A DNA stretch of 11,839 nucleotides. It comes from Cryomorphaceae bacterium (GTDB taxonomy: Bacteria > Bacteroidota > Bacteroidia > Flavobacteriales > UBA7312). The notes beneath the pieces were generated by a model, which worked only from the letters and a program-made list of their open reading frames with translations, had not been told where the DNA came from and made no database searches. The stretch is taken from the NCBI GenBank assembly GCA_018608925.1, contig JABAYQ010000088.1:1-11839 (forward strand). Direction: 5' to 3'. Below, piece after piece: positions 1 through 6,891 of this stretch. The position numbers were made by a program, and so were the translations under genes. Numbering within the stretch: position 1 is the stretch's first letter; every line of letters begins with the position of its first letter.

Positions 1-330
1 GGCGTCCCCACTCCTGCGAATGCTTTATTTTTTATTTCCTTTCCATTAATTCTTGAGTATCAAGAAAGTTCTTTAATGGCGAACTGTATTAACAATTTAT
101 ATTTTCTAATAATTACTACAATTATCATGAGTTTACTCATGGTTGCCGATATAAAATTGTTTTCTTTTAAAATTAAAAGTTTGGCTTGGAAAGAAAATAA
201 AGTTCAATATATATTTATTTTAATAACGGGCTTATTATTATGGCTATTCCATTTTGTAGCTATCCCAATTATTATACTTTTGTATCCAGTTATATCACTT
301 ATAAAAAAACAAGATGAAATTCAAAGCTGA
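1..330 (+). CDS. pssA: CDP-diacylglycerol--serine O-phosphatidyltransferase (phosphatidylserine synthase), C-terminal part
   Basis: The reading frame is open from the first base, so the gene is cut by the left edge and only about 109 C-terminal residues are present. The visible part starts with GVPTPANALF, a segment characteristic of phosphatidylserine synthases. Two hydrophobic stretches likely to be membrane segments follow (roughly residues 32-51 and 68-98 of the fragment), separated by a basic loop with WKENKVQ. The family is a CDP-alcohol phosphatidyltransferase of the inner membrane that joins CDP-diacylglycerol and serine, the first step towards phosphatidylethanolamine. The catalytic CDP-alcohol motif lies upstream of the window and cannot be checked. 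An internal ATG at 76 is not the start, because the conserved sequence continues upstream of it. The 3' end overlaps purS by 17 nt, so the two are probably co-transcribed. Confidence 0.85.
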   Translation, partial: GVPTPANALFFISFPLILEYQESSLMANCINNLYFLIITTIIMSLLMVADIKLFSFKIKSLAWKENKVQYIFILITGLLLWLFHFVAIPIIILLYPVISLIKKQDEIQS

Positions 331-565
331 AATAGATGTAATGCCTTTAAAAGCACTACTTGATCCTCAAGGAAAAGCAGTTAGTTCTAGTATGTCCAAC
401 GTTGGATTATCGCAAATATCCAATGTTCGTATTGGCAAACATATGACACTTGAAATAGAGGCGTCTAATATGGATGATGCTAAAGGATTAGTGGATAAAG
501 CGTGTAAGGATATGCTTTGCAATCAGATAATGGAAGAATACCATTTTACTGTTACTGCATTTTAA
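314..565 (+). CDS. purS: Phosphoribosylformylglycinamidine (FGAM) synthase, small subunit PurS
   Basis: This 83-residue protein has the full length usual for PurS. It shows the family signatures LDPQGKAV (residues 16-23), the VRIGK turn (38-42), and a C-terminal part with [15 protein letters not shown] and an EEYHF end. PurS is a small dimeric protein that bridges PurL (synthetase) and PurQ (glutaminase) and helps channel ammonia in the fourth step of purine synthesis, in the cytoplasm. Its presence implies the genome uses a split PurSQL enzyme rather than one long fused PurL; neither partner is in this window. The ATG lies inside the pssA end (17-nt overlap), suggesting translational coupling. 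The stop codon shares the palindrome TTAA (562-565) with the stop of the convergent lptB gene. Confidence 0.9.
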   Translation: MKFKAEIDVMPLKALLDPQGKAVSSSMSNVGLSQISNVRIGKHMTLEIEASNMDDAKGLVDKACKDMLCNQIMEEYHFTVTAF

Positions 566-1287
566 GACCTTAATTCAAAGTTTTTACCAAGGTATACTTT
601 TCGAACTTGCTCGTCTTCTGCAAGCTCTTTAGCTGTGCCAGATTTCAAGATCTTACCTTCGTAAAGCAAATAAGCTCTTTCTGTAATAGATAGGGTTTCA
701 TGAACATTGTGATCTGTAATAAGAATTCCAATGTTCTTTTTCTTAAGGGTAGAAACAATTTGCTGAATATCTTCTACTGCAATAGGGTCTACCCCTGCAA
801 ATGGCTCATCGAGTAAAATAAATTTCGGATCTGTTGCTAAACATCGTGCAATTTCCGTCCTTCTTCTTTCTCCTCCTGACAGCAAATCTCCTTTGGTTTT
901 TCTGATAAGATTAAGTCCAAACTCACTTATCAACTCTTCTAACTTTAGACTTTGTTCTTCCATACTCAAAGAGGTCATTTCTAAGACTGCACTAATATTA
1001 TCCTCAACAGAAAGTTTTCTGAAAACAGAAGCTTCTTGAGCTAAGTAACCAACACCCATCTGAGCTCTTTTGTACATAGGCAGACTTGTGATTTCAATAT
1101 CATTAAGTAGCACAGTTCCATTGTCTGGCTTCACAAGACCAACCATCATATAAAAAGTAGTAGTCTTTCCTGCTCCATTGGGGCCTAGAAGTCCAACTAT
1201 TTCCCCTTGATTGACTTGAACAGAAACATTATCGACAACATTTCTGCCGCTATAATTTTTAATGATATTTTTTGCTTCCAACTTCAT
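562..1287 (-). CDS. lptB: LPS export ABC transporter ATP-binding protein LptB
   Basis: LptB is the cytoplasmic ATPase of the LptB2FGC complex, which extracts lipopolysaccharide from the inner membrane and pushes it across the Lpt bridge to the outer membrane. The 241-residue product has all nucleotide-binding elements: Walker A GPNGAGKT (35-42), Q-loop Gln84, signature LSGGE (136-140), Walker B ending LLDEP (158-162), the D-loop with Asp167, and switch His193 within ITDHNVHET. The ITDHNV.ET and EPFAGVDP stretches favour LptB over other ABC ATPases. I chose the ATG at 1287 because the conserved protein begins there (MKLEAKNI) and it gives the family's normal length. An in-frame ATG at 1332 would add 15 unconserved residues and overlap tatC by 41 nt. 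The start is 4 nt after the tatC stop, so it is the last gene of the kdsD-tatC-lptB operon. Its end shares TTAA with the purS stop. Confidence 0.92.
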   Translation of the reverse strand: MKLEAKNIIKNYSGRNVVDNVSVQVNQGEIVGLLGPNGAGKTTTFYMMVGLVKPDNGTVLLNDIEITSLPMYKRAQMGVGYLAQEASVFRKLSVEDNISAVLEMTSLSMEEQSLKLEELISEFGLNLIRKTKGDLLSGGERRRTEIARCLATDPKFILLDEPFAGVDPIAVEDIQQIVSTLKKKNIGILITDHNVHETLSITERAYLLYEGKILKSGTAKELAEDEQVRKVYLGKNFELRS

Positions 1288-1291
1288 AATC

Positions 1292-2083
1292 CTATTTATC
1301 AAATTTTGCGGAAATCTTAATACTAATTTCATAAAGTAACATCAAAGGGAATGTTACTAATATTTGACTCATGATGTCTGGCGGAGTGATAATAGCAGCC
1401 AACAAAAGCAAACAAACTAAAGCATGTTTTCTATATTTTCTTAAAAAGGTAGGTGTAATCAATCCAAATTTACTTAAAAAATAAACTAATACAGGCAATT
1501 GAAAAATGAGTCCGTTTGCTAAGCATACTGATGTAACTATTGAAATAAATGAGTTTAAACTTATTTGATTAGCAACCTGTGTGCTTATCTGATAATTTCC
1601 TAAAAACTGAACCGATAATGGAGAGACGAAATAATATCCGAATAAAATACCTAAAATAAAAAGCAAAGAAACATAAAAGACAATTCCTCTTGAGTACTTT
1701 CTTTCTCCATCACTAAGTGCAGGGCCAATAAATCTCCATATTTCCCAAATTATATACGGAAAGGATATAACAAAACCAGCAACTATAGAAGAAACAATAT
1801 GAGTGCTAAACTGACCCGGCATAGTAAAGTTATTCAATTCGAAAAGAGTTTCCATAATGCAAAAAGCATCTCCTAAACCTAAAGAATTAGACAACCAACA
1901 AAACCAAGTATAAGTAACAAAACCAGGATCTTTAGACGCAAATATTATAGTATCAAAAAGAATAGCCGGGTTTAAAAAAGCCATAATAGCAAACAAAAAA
2001 ATAGCTGCCGCACTTCTAATAAGGTGCCACCTTAATATTTCTAAATGATCTAAAAAAGATTGTTCCTTTCCTATTTTCTCCAT
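1292..2083 (-). CDS. tatC: Sec-independent (twin-arginine) protein translocase subunit TatC
   Basis: TatC is the polytopic inner-membrane core of the Tat pathway; it binds the twin-arginine signal peptide and recruits TatA to move folded proteins. The 263-residue product has six hydrophobic segments and the family hallmarks: FLDHLEILR near the N-terminus (10-18), [16 protein letters not shown] (108-123) followed by GERKY (Glu127, the counterpart of E. coli Glu103), FQLPV, and ITPPDIMSQ. The first periplasmic loop (about 50-95) is longer than in E. coli, as I recall for Bacteroidota TatC. One oddity is that the usual HLxELR motif reads HLEILR, with Ile16 where the conserved signal-peptide-binding Glu sits. 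The ATG overlaps the kdsD stop by one base (TAATG), which suggests translational coupling. No tatA or tatB gene is in the window. Confidence 0.93.
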   Translation of the reverse strand: MEKIGKEQSFLDHLEILRWHLIRSAAAIFLFAIMAFLNPAILFDTIIFASKDPGFVTYTWFCWLSNSLGLGDAFCIMETLFELNNFTMPGQFSTHIVSSIVAGFVISFPYIIWEIWRFIGPALSDGERKYSRGIVFYVSLLFILGILFGYYFVSPLSVQFLGNYQISTQVANQISLNSFISIVTSVCLANGLIFQLPVLVYFLSKFGLITPTFLRKYRKHALVCLLLLAAIITPPDIMSQILVTFPLMLLYEISIKISAKFDK

Positions 2084-3048
2084 TACAATATTCCTTCTTT
2101 TAACATATCATGAATATGAACAATTCCGACGTATGTTTTACCATCTAACACTACTATTTGAGAAATAGTATTTTTTTCCATCAATTTGAGTCCATCAATT
2201 GCTAGAGCATCTTTATGAATTGTTTTTGGCATTTTATTCATAACATCTTTAGCACCCAAACTATTTATATCTAATTTTTTTTCAATTATTCGTCTTATAT
2301 CTCCATCAGTAATTATTCCAACAATTTCTTGGTCAGACATTACCACTGATGCGCCTAATCTTTTACGAGAAATTTCAACAATAACATCGTACATAGAATC
2401 GTCAATATCAACTCTTGGCATATGATCAGAATTACAAAGATCGCTCATCTTAAGATAAAGCCTTTTACCTAAAGATCCACCGGGATGAAAACGAGCAAAA
2501 TCTTTATCACTAAAATTTCTTGATTGCAATAAACAAACAGCAAGAGCATCGCCCAAAACTAATTGAGCGGTAGTGCTAGTGGTTGGAGCTAAATTATTTG
2601 GACAGGCTTCTTTTTCAACAAAGGAGTTTAAAAACCAATCGGAATGACTAACTAGGTAAGAATCTTTGTTTCCACACAAAGCAATAATTTTATTACCCAT
2701 TGATTTAATTAATGGAACAATTGCTTTAATTTCTGATGTATTACCGCTTTTTGACAAACATAATACTACATCATTTTCTTGAATGTTACCTAAATCACCA
2801 TGAGAAGCATCTCCAGCATGCATAAAAACAGATGGCTGACCAGTAGAATTGAAAGTAGAAACAATTTTTTGAGAAATATTTGCACTTTTGCCGATACCTG
2901 TAACAATTATTCTTCCACTACTATTTAAAATTTCACTTACTATCTCAGTAAAGTCTTCATTAACAAGATTCTCCAAGGCAAGAATGGACTGACCTTCGTT
3001 AATTATAGTAGCTTTTGCTGATTCTAAAATTTGTTTAGTTGTTCTCAA
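2083..3048 (-). CDS. kdsD: D-arabinose-5-phosphate isomerase (KdsD/KpsF family)
   Basis: This enzyme interconverts ribulose 5-phosphate and arabinose 5-phosphate, the first step towards Kdo of the LPS inner core, in the cytoplasm. The 321 residues comprise a SIS sugar-isomerase domain (about 40-170) and two CBS domains (about 205-321). Visible motifs are GIGKS (51-55), STGQPS (68-73), HGDLG (83-87), SKSGNTSEI (99-107), KEACP (146-150) and HPGGSLG (188-194). Lys54, Glu106, Glu147 and His188 match the four catalytic residues of E. coli KdsD. The start must be non-ATG: an in-frame stop lies at 3064-3066 and the first in-frame Met is residue 76, beyond the GIGKS loop. TTG at 3046-3048 is the best choice. 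It heads the operon with tatC and lptB; a -7 box (3073-3080) lies 24 nt upstream. KpsF-type capsule paralogues share this architecture, but the lptB linkage favours the LPS role. Confidence 0.92.
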   Translation of the reverse strand: MRTTKQILESAKATIINEGQSILALENLVNEDFTEIVSEILNSSGRIIVTGIGKSANISQKIVSTFNSTGQPSVFMHAGDASHGDLGNIQENDVVLCLSKSGNTSEIKAIVPLIKSMGNKIIALCGNKDSYLVSHSDWFLNSFVEKEACPNNLAPTTSTTAQLVLGDALAVCLLQSRNFSDKDFARFHPGGSLGKRLYLKMSDLCNSDHMPRVDIDDSMYDVIVEISRKRLGASVVMSDQEIVGIITDGDIRRIIEKKLDINSLGAKDVMNKMPKTIHKDALAIDGLKLMEKNTISQIVVLDGKTYVGIVHIHDMLKEGIL

Positions 3049-3072
3049 AAATAATTTTACTTTTTAGTGGTA

Positions 3073-3080
3073 CAAAGCTA
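3073..3080 (-). promoter_or_regulatory. Bacteroidota-type -7 promoter element for kdsD-tatC-lptB
   Basis: The minus strand reads TAGCTTTG here, an exact match to the Bacteroidota -7 consensus TAnnTTTG. It lies 24 nt upstream of the TTG start of kdsD, which would give a short leader of roughly 17 nt. No TTTG -33 element stands at the usual spacing, so the call rests on the -7 match and its position in one of only three real intergenic gaps. Confidence 0.55.
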
Positions 3081-3098
3081 TAAATTTATTGTAGCTTT
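3074..3098. repeat. Inverted repeat in the kdsD/recQ divergent intergenic region
   Basis: AAAGCTA (3074-3080) and TAGCTTT (3092-3098) are perfect 7-bp inverted arms around an AT-rich 11-bp centre that adds two more symmetric pairs. The left arm is part of the minus-strand -7 box of kdsD, and the right arm is part of a possible plus-strand -7 box of recQ (3092-3099). The repeat could be a regulator site, or simply two facing promoter elements; the sequence alone does not decide. Confidence 0.5.
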
Positions 3099-3099
3099 A
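3092..3099 (+). promoter_or_regulatory. Possible -7 promoter element for recQ
   Basis: TAGCTTTA matches five of the six fixed positions of TAnnTTTG and lies 51 nt upstream of the recQ ATG. A second weak candidate, TACTTTG at 3104-3110, has the right bases but is one base short between TA and TTTG. I cannot tell which of the two, if either, is used. Confidence 0.3.
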
Positions 3100-3150
3100 T
3101 TAATACTTTGGTACTTAAACAAAAGTATCACTTTTACTTTACAATACTTA

Positions 3151-5340
3151 ATGAACAAAGAAACAATATCTTTAAAACAAGAGCTTAACAGCTATTTTGG
3201 TTTCAAAGAATTCAAAGGGCAACAAGAAGCAATTATTCAAAACACTCTTGACGGAAAGGATTCATTTGTAGTTATGCCTACAGGGGGAGGAAAGTCTATG
3301 TGCTATCAACTACCCGCTTTAATGATGGATGGATGCGCAATAGTAATTTCCCCACTAATCGCCTTAATGAAAAATCAGGTGGACGCAATTAGAGGATTTA
3401 ATGAAAGTGACAGCATAGCTCACGTACTAAACTCATCATTGTCTAAAAGAGATGTTTTAAAAGTAAAAGAAGATGTGAATTCTGGTAAGACCAAGCTACT
3501 TTATCTAGCACCAGAATCCTTAACTAAGGAAGAAAATATTGAATTCTTAAGTAACAGAACAATATCTTTTTACGCCATAGATGAAGCCCACTGTATTTCG
3601 GAATGGGGGCATGATTTCAGACCAGAATACAGAAACATCAGAAGGATTGTAGAAAATATTGGTAGGGCACCTATAATAGCACTTACAGCTACTGCAACTA
3701 CTAAAGTAAGGGAAGATATTCAGAAAAATTTAGGCATTAGCGATTGCCCTGTATACCTGGACTCTTTTAACAGAACTAATTTATACTATGACATTAGACC
3801 AAAAATTAATGTCGAAAAAGAAATAATCAAGTACATAAAACAAAATACTGGTAAATCAGGAATTGTTTATTGTTTGAGTAGAAAAAAAGTGGAAGACATT
3901 GCAGAAACCTTACAGGTAAATGGAATAAATGCCCTCCCTTATCACGCTGGCCTAGAAGCCAAAACAAGAATAAAACATCAAGATGCTTTTCTAATGGAAG
4001 AAGCAGATGTAATTGTGGCTACTATTGCATTCGGAATGGGTATTGACAAGCCAGATATTCGTTTTGTTATTCACCATGACATTCCTAAAAGTTTAGAAAG
4101 TTATTATCAAGAAACAGGAAGAGCTGGTAGAGATGGTGGAGAAGGAAATTGCGTAACTTTTTACAGCTATAAAGATATTGAGAAGCTCGAAAAGTTCTTG
4201 CAAGGAAAGCCAGTTGCAGAACAAGAAATAGGAAGACAATTAATTTTAGAAACTATTTCGTTTGCAGAAACCTCAATGTGTAGAAGAAAATATATTCTTC
4301 ATTACTTTGGAGAATATTTCGATAATAAGGATTGCAATGAAATGTGTGATAACTGCAAGTTTCCAAAACCTAATTTTGAAGGTAAAAAATACGTTAAGCA
4401 AGTAATTGACACAATTAAGCTTTTTAACGAAAAATTAAAGGCTAAAGAAATTGTAAAAATCATAGTTGGAGAAAGCAATACTTTCACAAAACAACACAAA
4501 GCCGAAACCCTTGATATTTTTGGCATAGGTAAAGATAAAAGCAAACAATTCTGGCATGCTATTATTCGTCAAGCTCTAGTAAAAGGATTAATTTATAAAG
4601 AAATTGAAACTTACGGCATACTTAAAGTAAGTGAAAAAGGATACGAATTTTTTGAAAATCAATACGACATCCTACTTACAGAAGACCATGATTACGATGC
4701 TATTAACGCTAAAAATGCTAGCCTGAGCAATCAAAAAGGATCTGCAGCCGATAAAGTTTTATTCGAAATCTTGAAATCAACAAGAAAGAGCCATGCGAAA
4801 GAAATAAACCTTCCTCCTACTATTATTTTCTCGGAAGCTTCTTTAATAGATATGGCTAATCAATATCCAATAAATATTGAGGAGCTTAGCCAAATACATG
4901 GTGTTGGCGCAGGAAAAGCAAAGAAATACGGTGAGCCTTATATTTACGAGATCAAAGAACATGTTGAAGCTAACGACATAGAGAGGCCAAACGATATGGT
5001 TGTTAAAACAATCGTTAAGCAATCTAGCAACAAGGTTTTCATCATCCAAAGCATTGACAGAAAACTCTCCATTGAAGATATTGCGTCCGCTAAAGGATTA
5101 AAAGTAGACGAATTACTTAGTCAAATAGAAACTATTGTGATTTCTGGAACTAAAGTAAACCTCAACTACTATATTAATGAAATTCTTGACGAATATCAGC
5201 AAGAAGAATTAGACGAATTTTATAGAAATTCAGAAGAAGCTACCTTTGATGAAGCAAGAAATGAGTTCGATGAAGACGAATACAATGAAGAAGAATTAAG
5301 ACTGTATCGTATTAAGTTTATTTCTGACGTAGCAAACTAA
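3151..5340 (+). CDS. recQ: ATP-dependent DNA helicase RecQ
   Basis: RecQ is a 3'-5' DNA helicase of recombination and replication-fork repair. The 729-residue product has motif 0 with FKGQQ (21-25), Walker A PTGGGKS (43-49), DEAH box (144-147), TATAT (179-183), motif VI QETGRAGRDG (320-329), and four zinc-binding cysteines (377, 395, 399, 402). These are followed by a winged-helix RQC region, an HRDC domain (about 545-640) and an extra C-terminal module with an acidic tail ending in RLYRIKF. That tail is usual for Bacteroidota RecQ of about 730 residues. I chose ATG 3151 because the RecQ homology starts right after it. A GTG at 3067 would add 28 hydrophobic residues and run through the promoter region. 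The gene diverges from kdsD, and its last 23 nt overlap the end of the convergent M20 gene. Confidence 0.95.
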   Translation: MNKETISLKQELNSYFGFKEFKGQQEAIIQNTLDGKDSFVVMPTGGGKSMCYQLPALMMDGCAIVISPLIALMKNQVDAIRGFNESDSIAHVLNSSLSKRDVLKVKEDVNSGKTKLLYLAPESLTKEENIEFLSNRTISFYAIDEAHCISEWGHDFRPEYRNIRRIVENIGRAPIIALTATATTKVREDIQKNLGISDCPVYLDSFNRTNLYYDIRPKINVEKEIIKYIKQNTGKSGIVYCLSRKKVEDIAETLQVNGINALPYHAGLEAKTRIKHQDAFLMEEADVIVATIAFGMGIDKPDIRFVIHHDIPKSLESYYQETGRAGRDGGEGNCVTFYSYKDIEKLEKFLQGKPVAEQEIGRQLILETISFAETSMCRRKYILHYFGEYFDNKDCNEMCDNCKFPKPNFEGKKYVKQVIDTIKLFNEKLKAKEIVKIIVGESNTFTKQHKAETLDIFGIGKDKSKQFWHAIIRQALVKGLIYKEIETYGILKVSEKGYEFFENQYDILLTEDHDYDAINAKNASLSNQKGSAADKVLFEILKSTRKSHAKEINLPPTIIFSEASLIDMANQYPINIEELSQIHGVGAGKAKKYGEPYIYEIKEHVEANDIERPNDMVVKTIVKQSSNKVFIIQSIDRKLSIEDIASAKGLKVDELLSQIETIVISGTKVNLNYYINEILDEYQQEELDEFYRNSEEATFDEARNEFDEDEYNEEELRLYRIKFISDVAN

Positions 5341-6496
5341 TTGTTAAAGCAGCCATAAGCTCTACACTGGTAAGAAAAGATTTTTCTTGCACGTCAAAAT
5401 TTGAGTTGTGTAATTTTCTTTGAGGCTCTCCTTCAAAACCCACTCCAATTCTGTAAAAACAAGCAGGCACATGATGAGAATAGAAAGCAAAGTCTTCTGC
5501 CGTCATTCTTTTAGGTATATCAATAACAGAGTCTGCTCCTAAAATCAGCTTTGCCTCTTTCTTACAAAAAGCAGTAAGCACATTATCGTTTTTCAAAAAA
5601 GGATACCCAATTTTTATTTCAAGATTGCAACTTGCTCCATGCTTTTCGGCGATAGTATCACAAATTGTTCTCATTTCTCGATGCGCTTCTTTTCTCCACT
5701 TTTCATCCATAGCCCTAAATGTCCCTTTTAGCTTTACTGTTTCTGGAACTATATTACCTAATGTTCCTCCTTCAATCGCTCCTAGAGACATAATAGTATC
5801 GGAAATAGGATCAAACTTATCGTACAATGCAGAAATAATTTGGGCTGCAATCTTTAGAGGATTAATGTTATTTTGAGGAATAGCTGCATGGCCTCCTACC
5901 CCATTTACTGTTAAATAAAGCTCGTCTGCTGAAGCCATAAATAAACCTTCTCTTATTCCAACAGTTCCTGACAACAACTCTGGAGAAACATGCTGACCTA
6001 ATATTAAATCTACATCCGGATTCTTTAAAACTCCCTCATTAATCATTAGAGAAGCTCCTCCAGGCAAGGTTTCCTCTCCAGGCTGAAAAATAAGTTTTAC
6101 TGTGCCCGACCAATCCTTTTTTGTTTCATTTAGAATTTTAGCCACACCTAATAAAGAAGCCGTATGAAAGTCATGACCACAAGCGTGCATAACACCTTTA
6201 TTTATAGAGCGATAATCCACAGTGTTTGTTTCTTGAATAGGAAGTGCATCGATATCAGCACGAAGCGCAATGCATTTACCTGCAGAATTAGAACCCTCAA
6301 TAATAGCAACAATACCAGTTTTAACATAACCAGCTCTAAAGTCTATTCCGTATTCGCTTAACTTTTGTTGAATAAATTCAGATGTCTGAAATTCTTCGAA
6401 AGAAAGTTCTGGATTCATATGTAAATGCCTCCTAACATCAACCACCTCATTGTGGTATAATGCAGACAAATCCTTTATTTTTTTAAATACCATCAT
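5318..6496 (-). CDS. M20D-family metal-dependent amidohydrolase (N-acyl amino acid hydrolase type)
   Basis: The protein has the two-domain fold of the M20D group (hippurate, IAA-amino acid and N-acetyl-diaminopimelate hydrolases), which cleave acyl groups from amino acids using two metal ions. Visible signatures are RRHLHMNPE (22-30), LRADIDALPI (78-87), MHACGHDFH (103-111, metal ligands Cys106 and His108), FQPGEE (137-142, Glu141/Glu142), QH with His169, the lid-domain GGHAAIP (201-207), AEDFAFY, and HNSNFD near the end (His363). All expected metal and catalytic residues are present. There is no signal peptide, so it should be cytoplasmic. The 392-residue length is normal. The start at 6496 overlaps the stop of the upstream TSUP gene as ATGA; a second ATG follows immediately at 6493. 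The 3' end overlaps recQ by 23 nt on the other strand. The substrate cannot be assigned from sequence. Confidence 0.9.
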   Translation of the reverse strand: MMVFKKIKDLSALYHNEVVDVRRHLHMNPELSFEEFQTSEFIQQKLSEYGIDFRAGYVKTGIVAIIEGSNSAGKCIALRADIDALPIQETNTVDYRSINKGVMHACGHDFHTASLLGVAKILNETKKDWSGTVKLIFQPGEETLPGGASLMINEGVLKNPDVDLILGQHVSPELLSGTVGIREGLFMASADELYLTVNGVGGHAAIPQNNINPLKIAAQIISALYDKFDPISDTIMSLGAIEGGTLGNIVPETVKLKGTFRAMDEKWRKEAHREMRTICDTIAEKHGASCNLEIKIGYPFLKNDNVLTAFCKKEAKLILGADSVIDIPKRMTAEDFAFYSHHVPACFYRIGVGFEGEPQRKLHNSNFDVQEKSFLTSVELMAALTISLLRQK

Positions 6497-6858
6497 TTAC
6501 CAAAAACTAGTTTCACACCTCCAACCAACATTATAAGACCGAAGATTTTTTTAAGCATTTTAGCATCTAGATTTACTGCCCATTTTGAACTAAAGTATCC
6601 GCCCAAGATAAAAGCAGCGGCTACAATCATAGCATATTTCCATTCTACATATCCAGCTTTGTGATAGTTCCAAGCTGCAAGAACACCAATTGGTGGAAGC
6701 ATGATTGCTAAACTGGTTCCTTGTGCAACATGCTGGCTCAAGCCCATCAACACCAATAAAGGAATAATAATTAAACCTCCACCAACGCCAACAAAACCAC
6801 TTAACAAACCAGCACAAATTCCTATAAGCACTAGCATTACAATTGTTGATACTTCCAT
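6493..6858 (-). CDS. Half-size TSUP (TauE/SafE/DUF81) family membrane permease
   Basis: This 121-residue, strongly hydrophobic protein has about four predicted membrane segments. It carries the TSUP hallmark near its N-terminus (GLLSGFVGVGGGLIIIP, 17-33) followed by AQGTSLAIMLPP (45-56), and ends with a second glycine-rich helix. TSUP permeases are proposed to carry sulfite, sulfoacetate or other organic anions across the inner membrane. Full-size members have about 250 residues in two homologous halves; this is one half. There is no sign of a frameshift: it has its own start, a promoter box 17 nt upstream and a clean ATGA overlap with the next gene. It therefore looks like a natural single-repeat member that would need to dimerise. 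Coupling to the M20D hydrolase suggests a shared substrate pathway, but this is inference. Confidence 0.85.
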   Translation of the reverse strand: MEVSTIVMLVLIGICAGLLSGFVGVGGGLIIIPLLVLMGLSQHVAQGTSLAIMLPPIGVLAAWNYHKAGYVEWKYAMIVAAAFILGGYFSSKWAVNLDAKMLKKIFGLIMLVGGVKLVFGK

Positions 6859-6875
6859 TTTATTTGAATATTAAA

Positions 6876-6883
6876 CAAAAATA
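6876..6883 (-). promoter_or_regulatory. Bacteroidota-type -7 promoter element for the TSUP-M20D operon
   Basis: The minus strand reads TATTTTTG, an exact fit to TAnnTTTG, 17 nt upstream of the TSUP start codon. This gives a leader of about 10 nt. No -33 TTTG is visible at normal spacing. It faces the plus-strand -7 box at 6897-6904 within a 50-bp divergent gap. Confidence 0.5.
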
Positions 6884-6891
6884 GACAATTC

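Noticed and set aside
1288..1332. An upstream ATG adding 15 residues to LptB
   Set aside because: It overlaps tatC by 41 nt, while the ATG at 1287 gives the normal 241-residue protein beginning with the conserved segment.
3067..3150. A GTG start giving RecQ 28 extra N-terminal residues
   Set aside because: The extension is hydrophobic, unlike RecQ N-termini, and it runs through the region that holds the candidate recQ promoter. Family homology begins at the ATG at 3151.
4302..5049. Two minus-strand open frames (80 and 68 residues) inside recQ
   Set aside because: They lie wholly antisense to a well-conserved helicase, have no recognisable domain or promoter, and look like shadows of recQ codons.
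5625..6361. Two plus-strand open frames (83 and 65 residues) inside the M20D gene
   Set aside because: Both are antisense to a gene with complete catalytic motifs and show no family features.
6590..6817. A minus-strand frame of 75 residues overlapping the TSUP gene
   Set aside because: It is an alternate frame of the TSUP gene, rich in Trp and Cys as expected from out-of-frame reading, while the TSUP frame carries the conserved glycine motif.
6493..6858. The half-size TSUP gene as a pseudogene fragment
   Set aside because: It has its own start and promoter box and a standard ATGA overlap with the next gene. No second TSUP half can be read in the flanking 50 bp or in the neighbouring genes.
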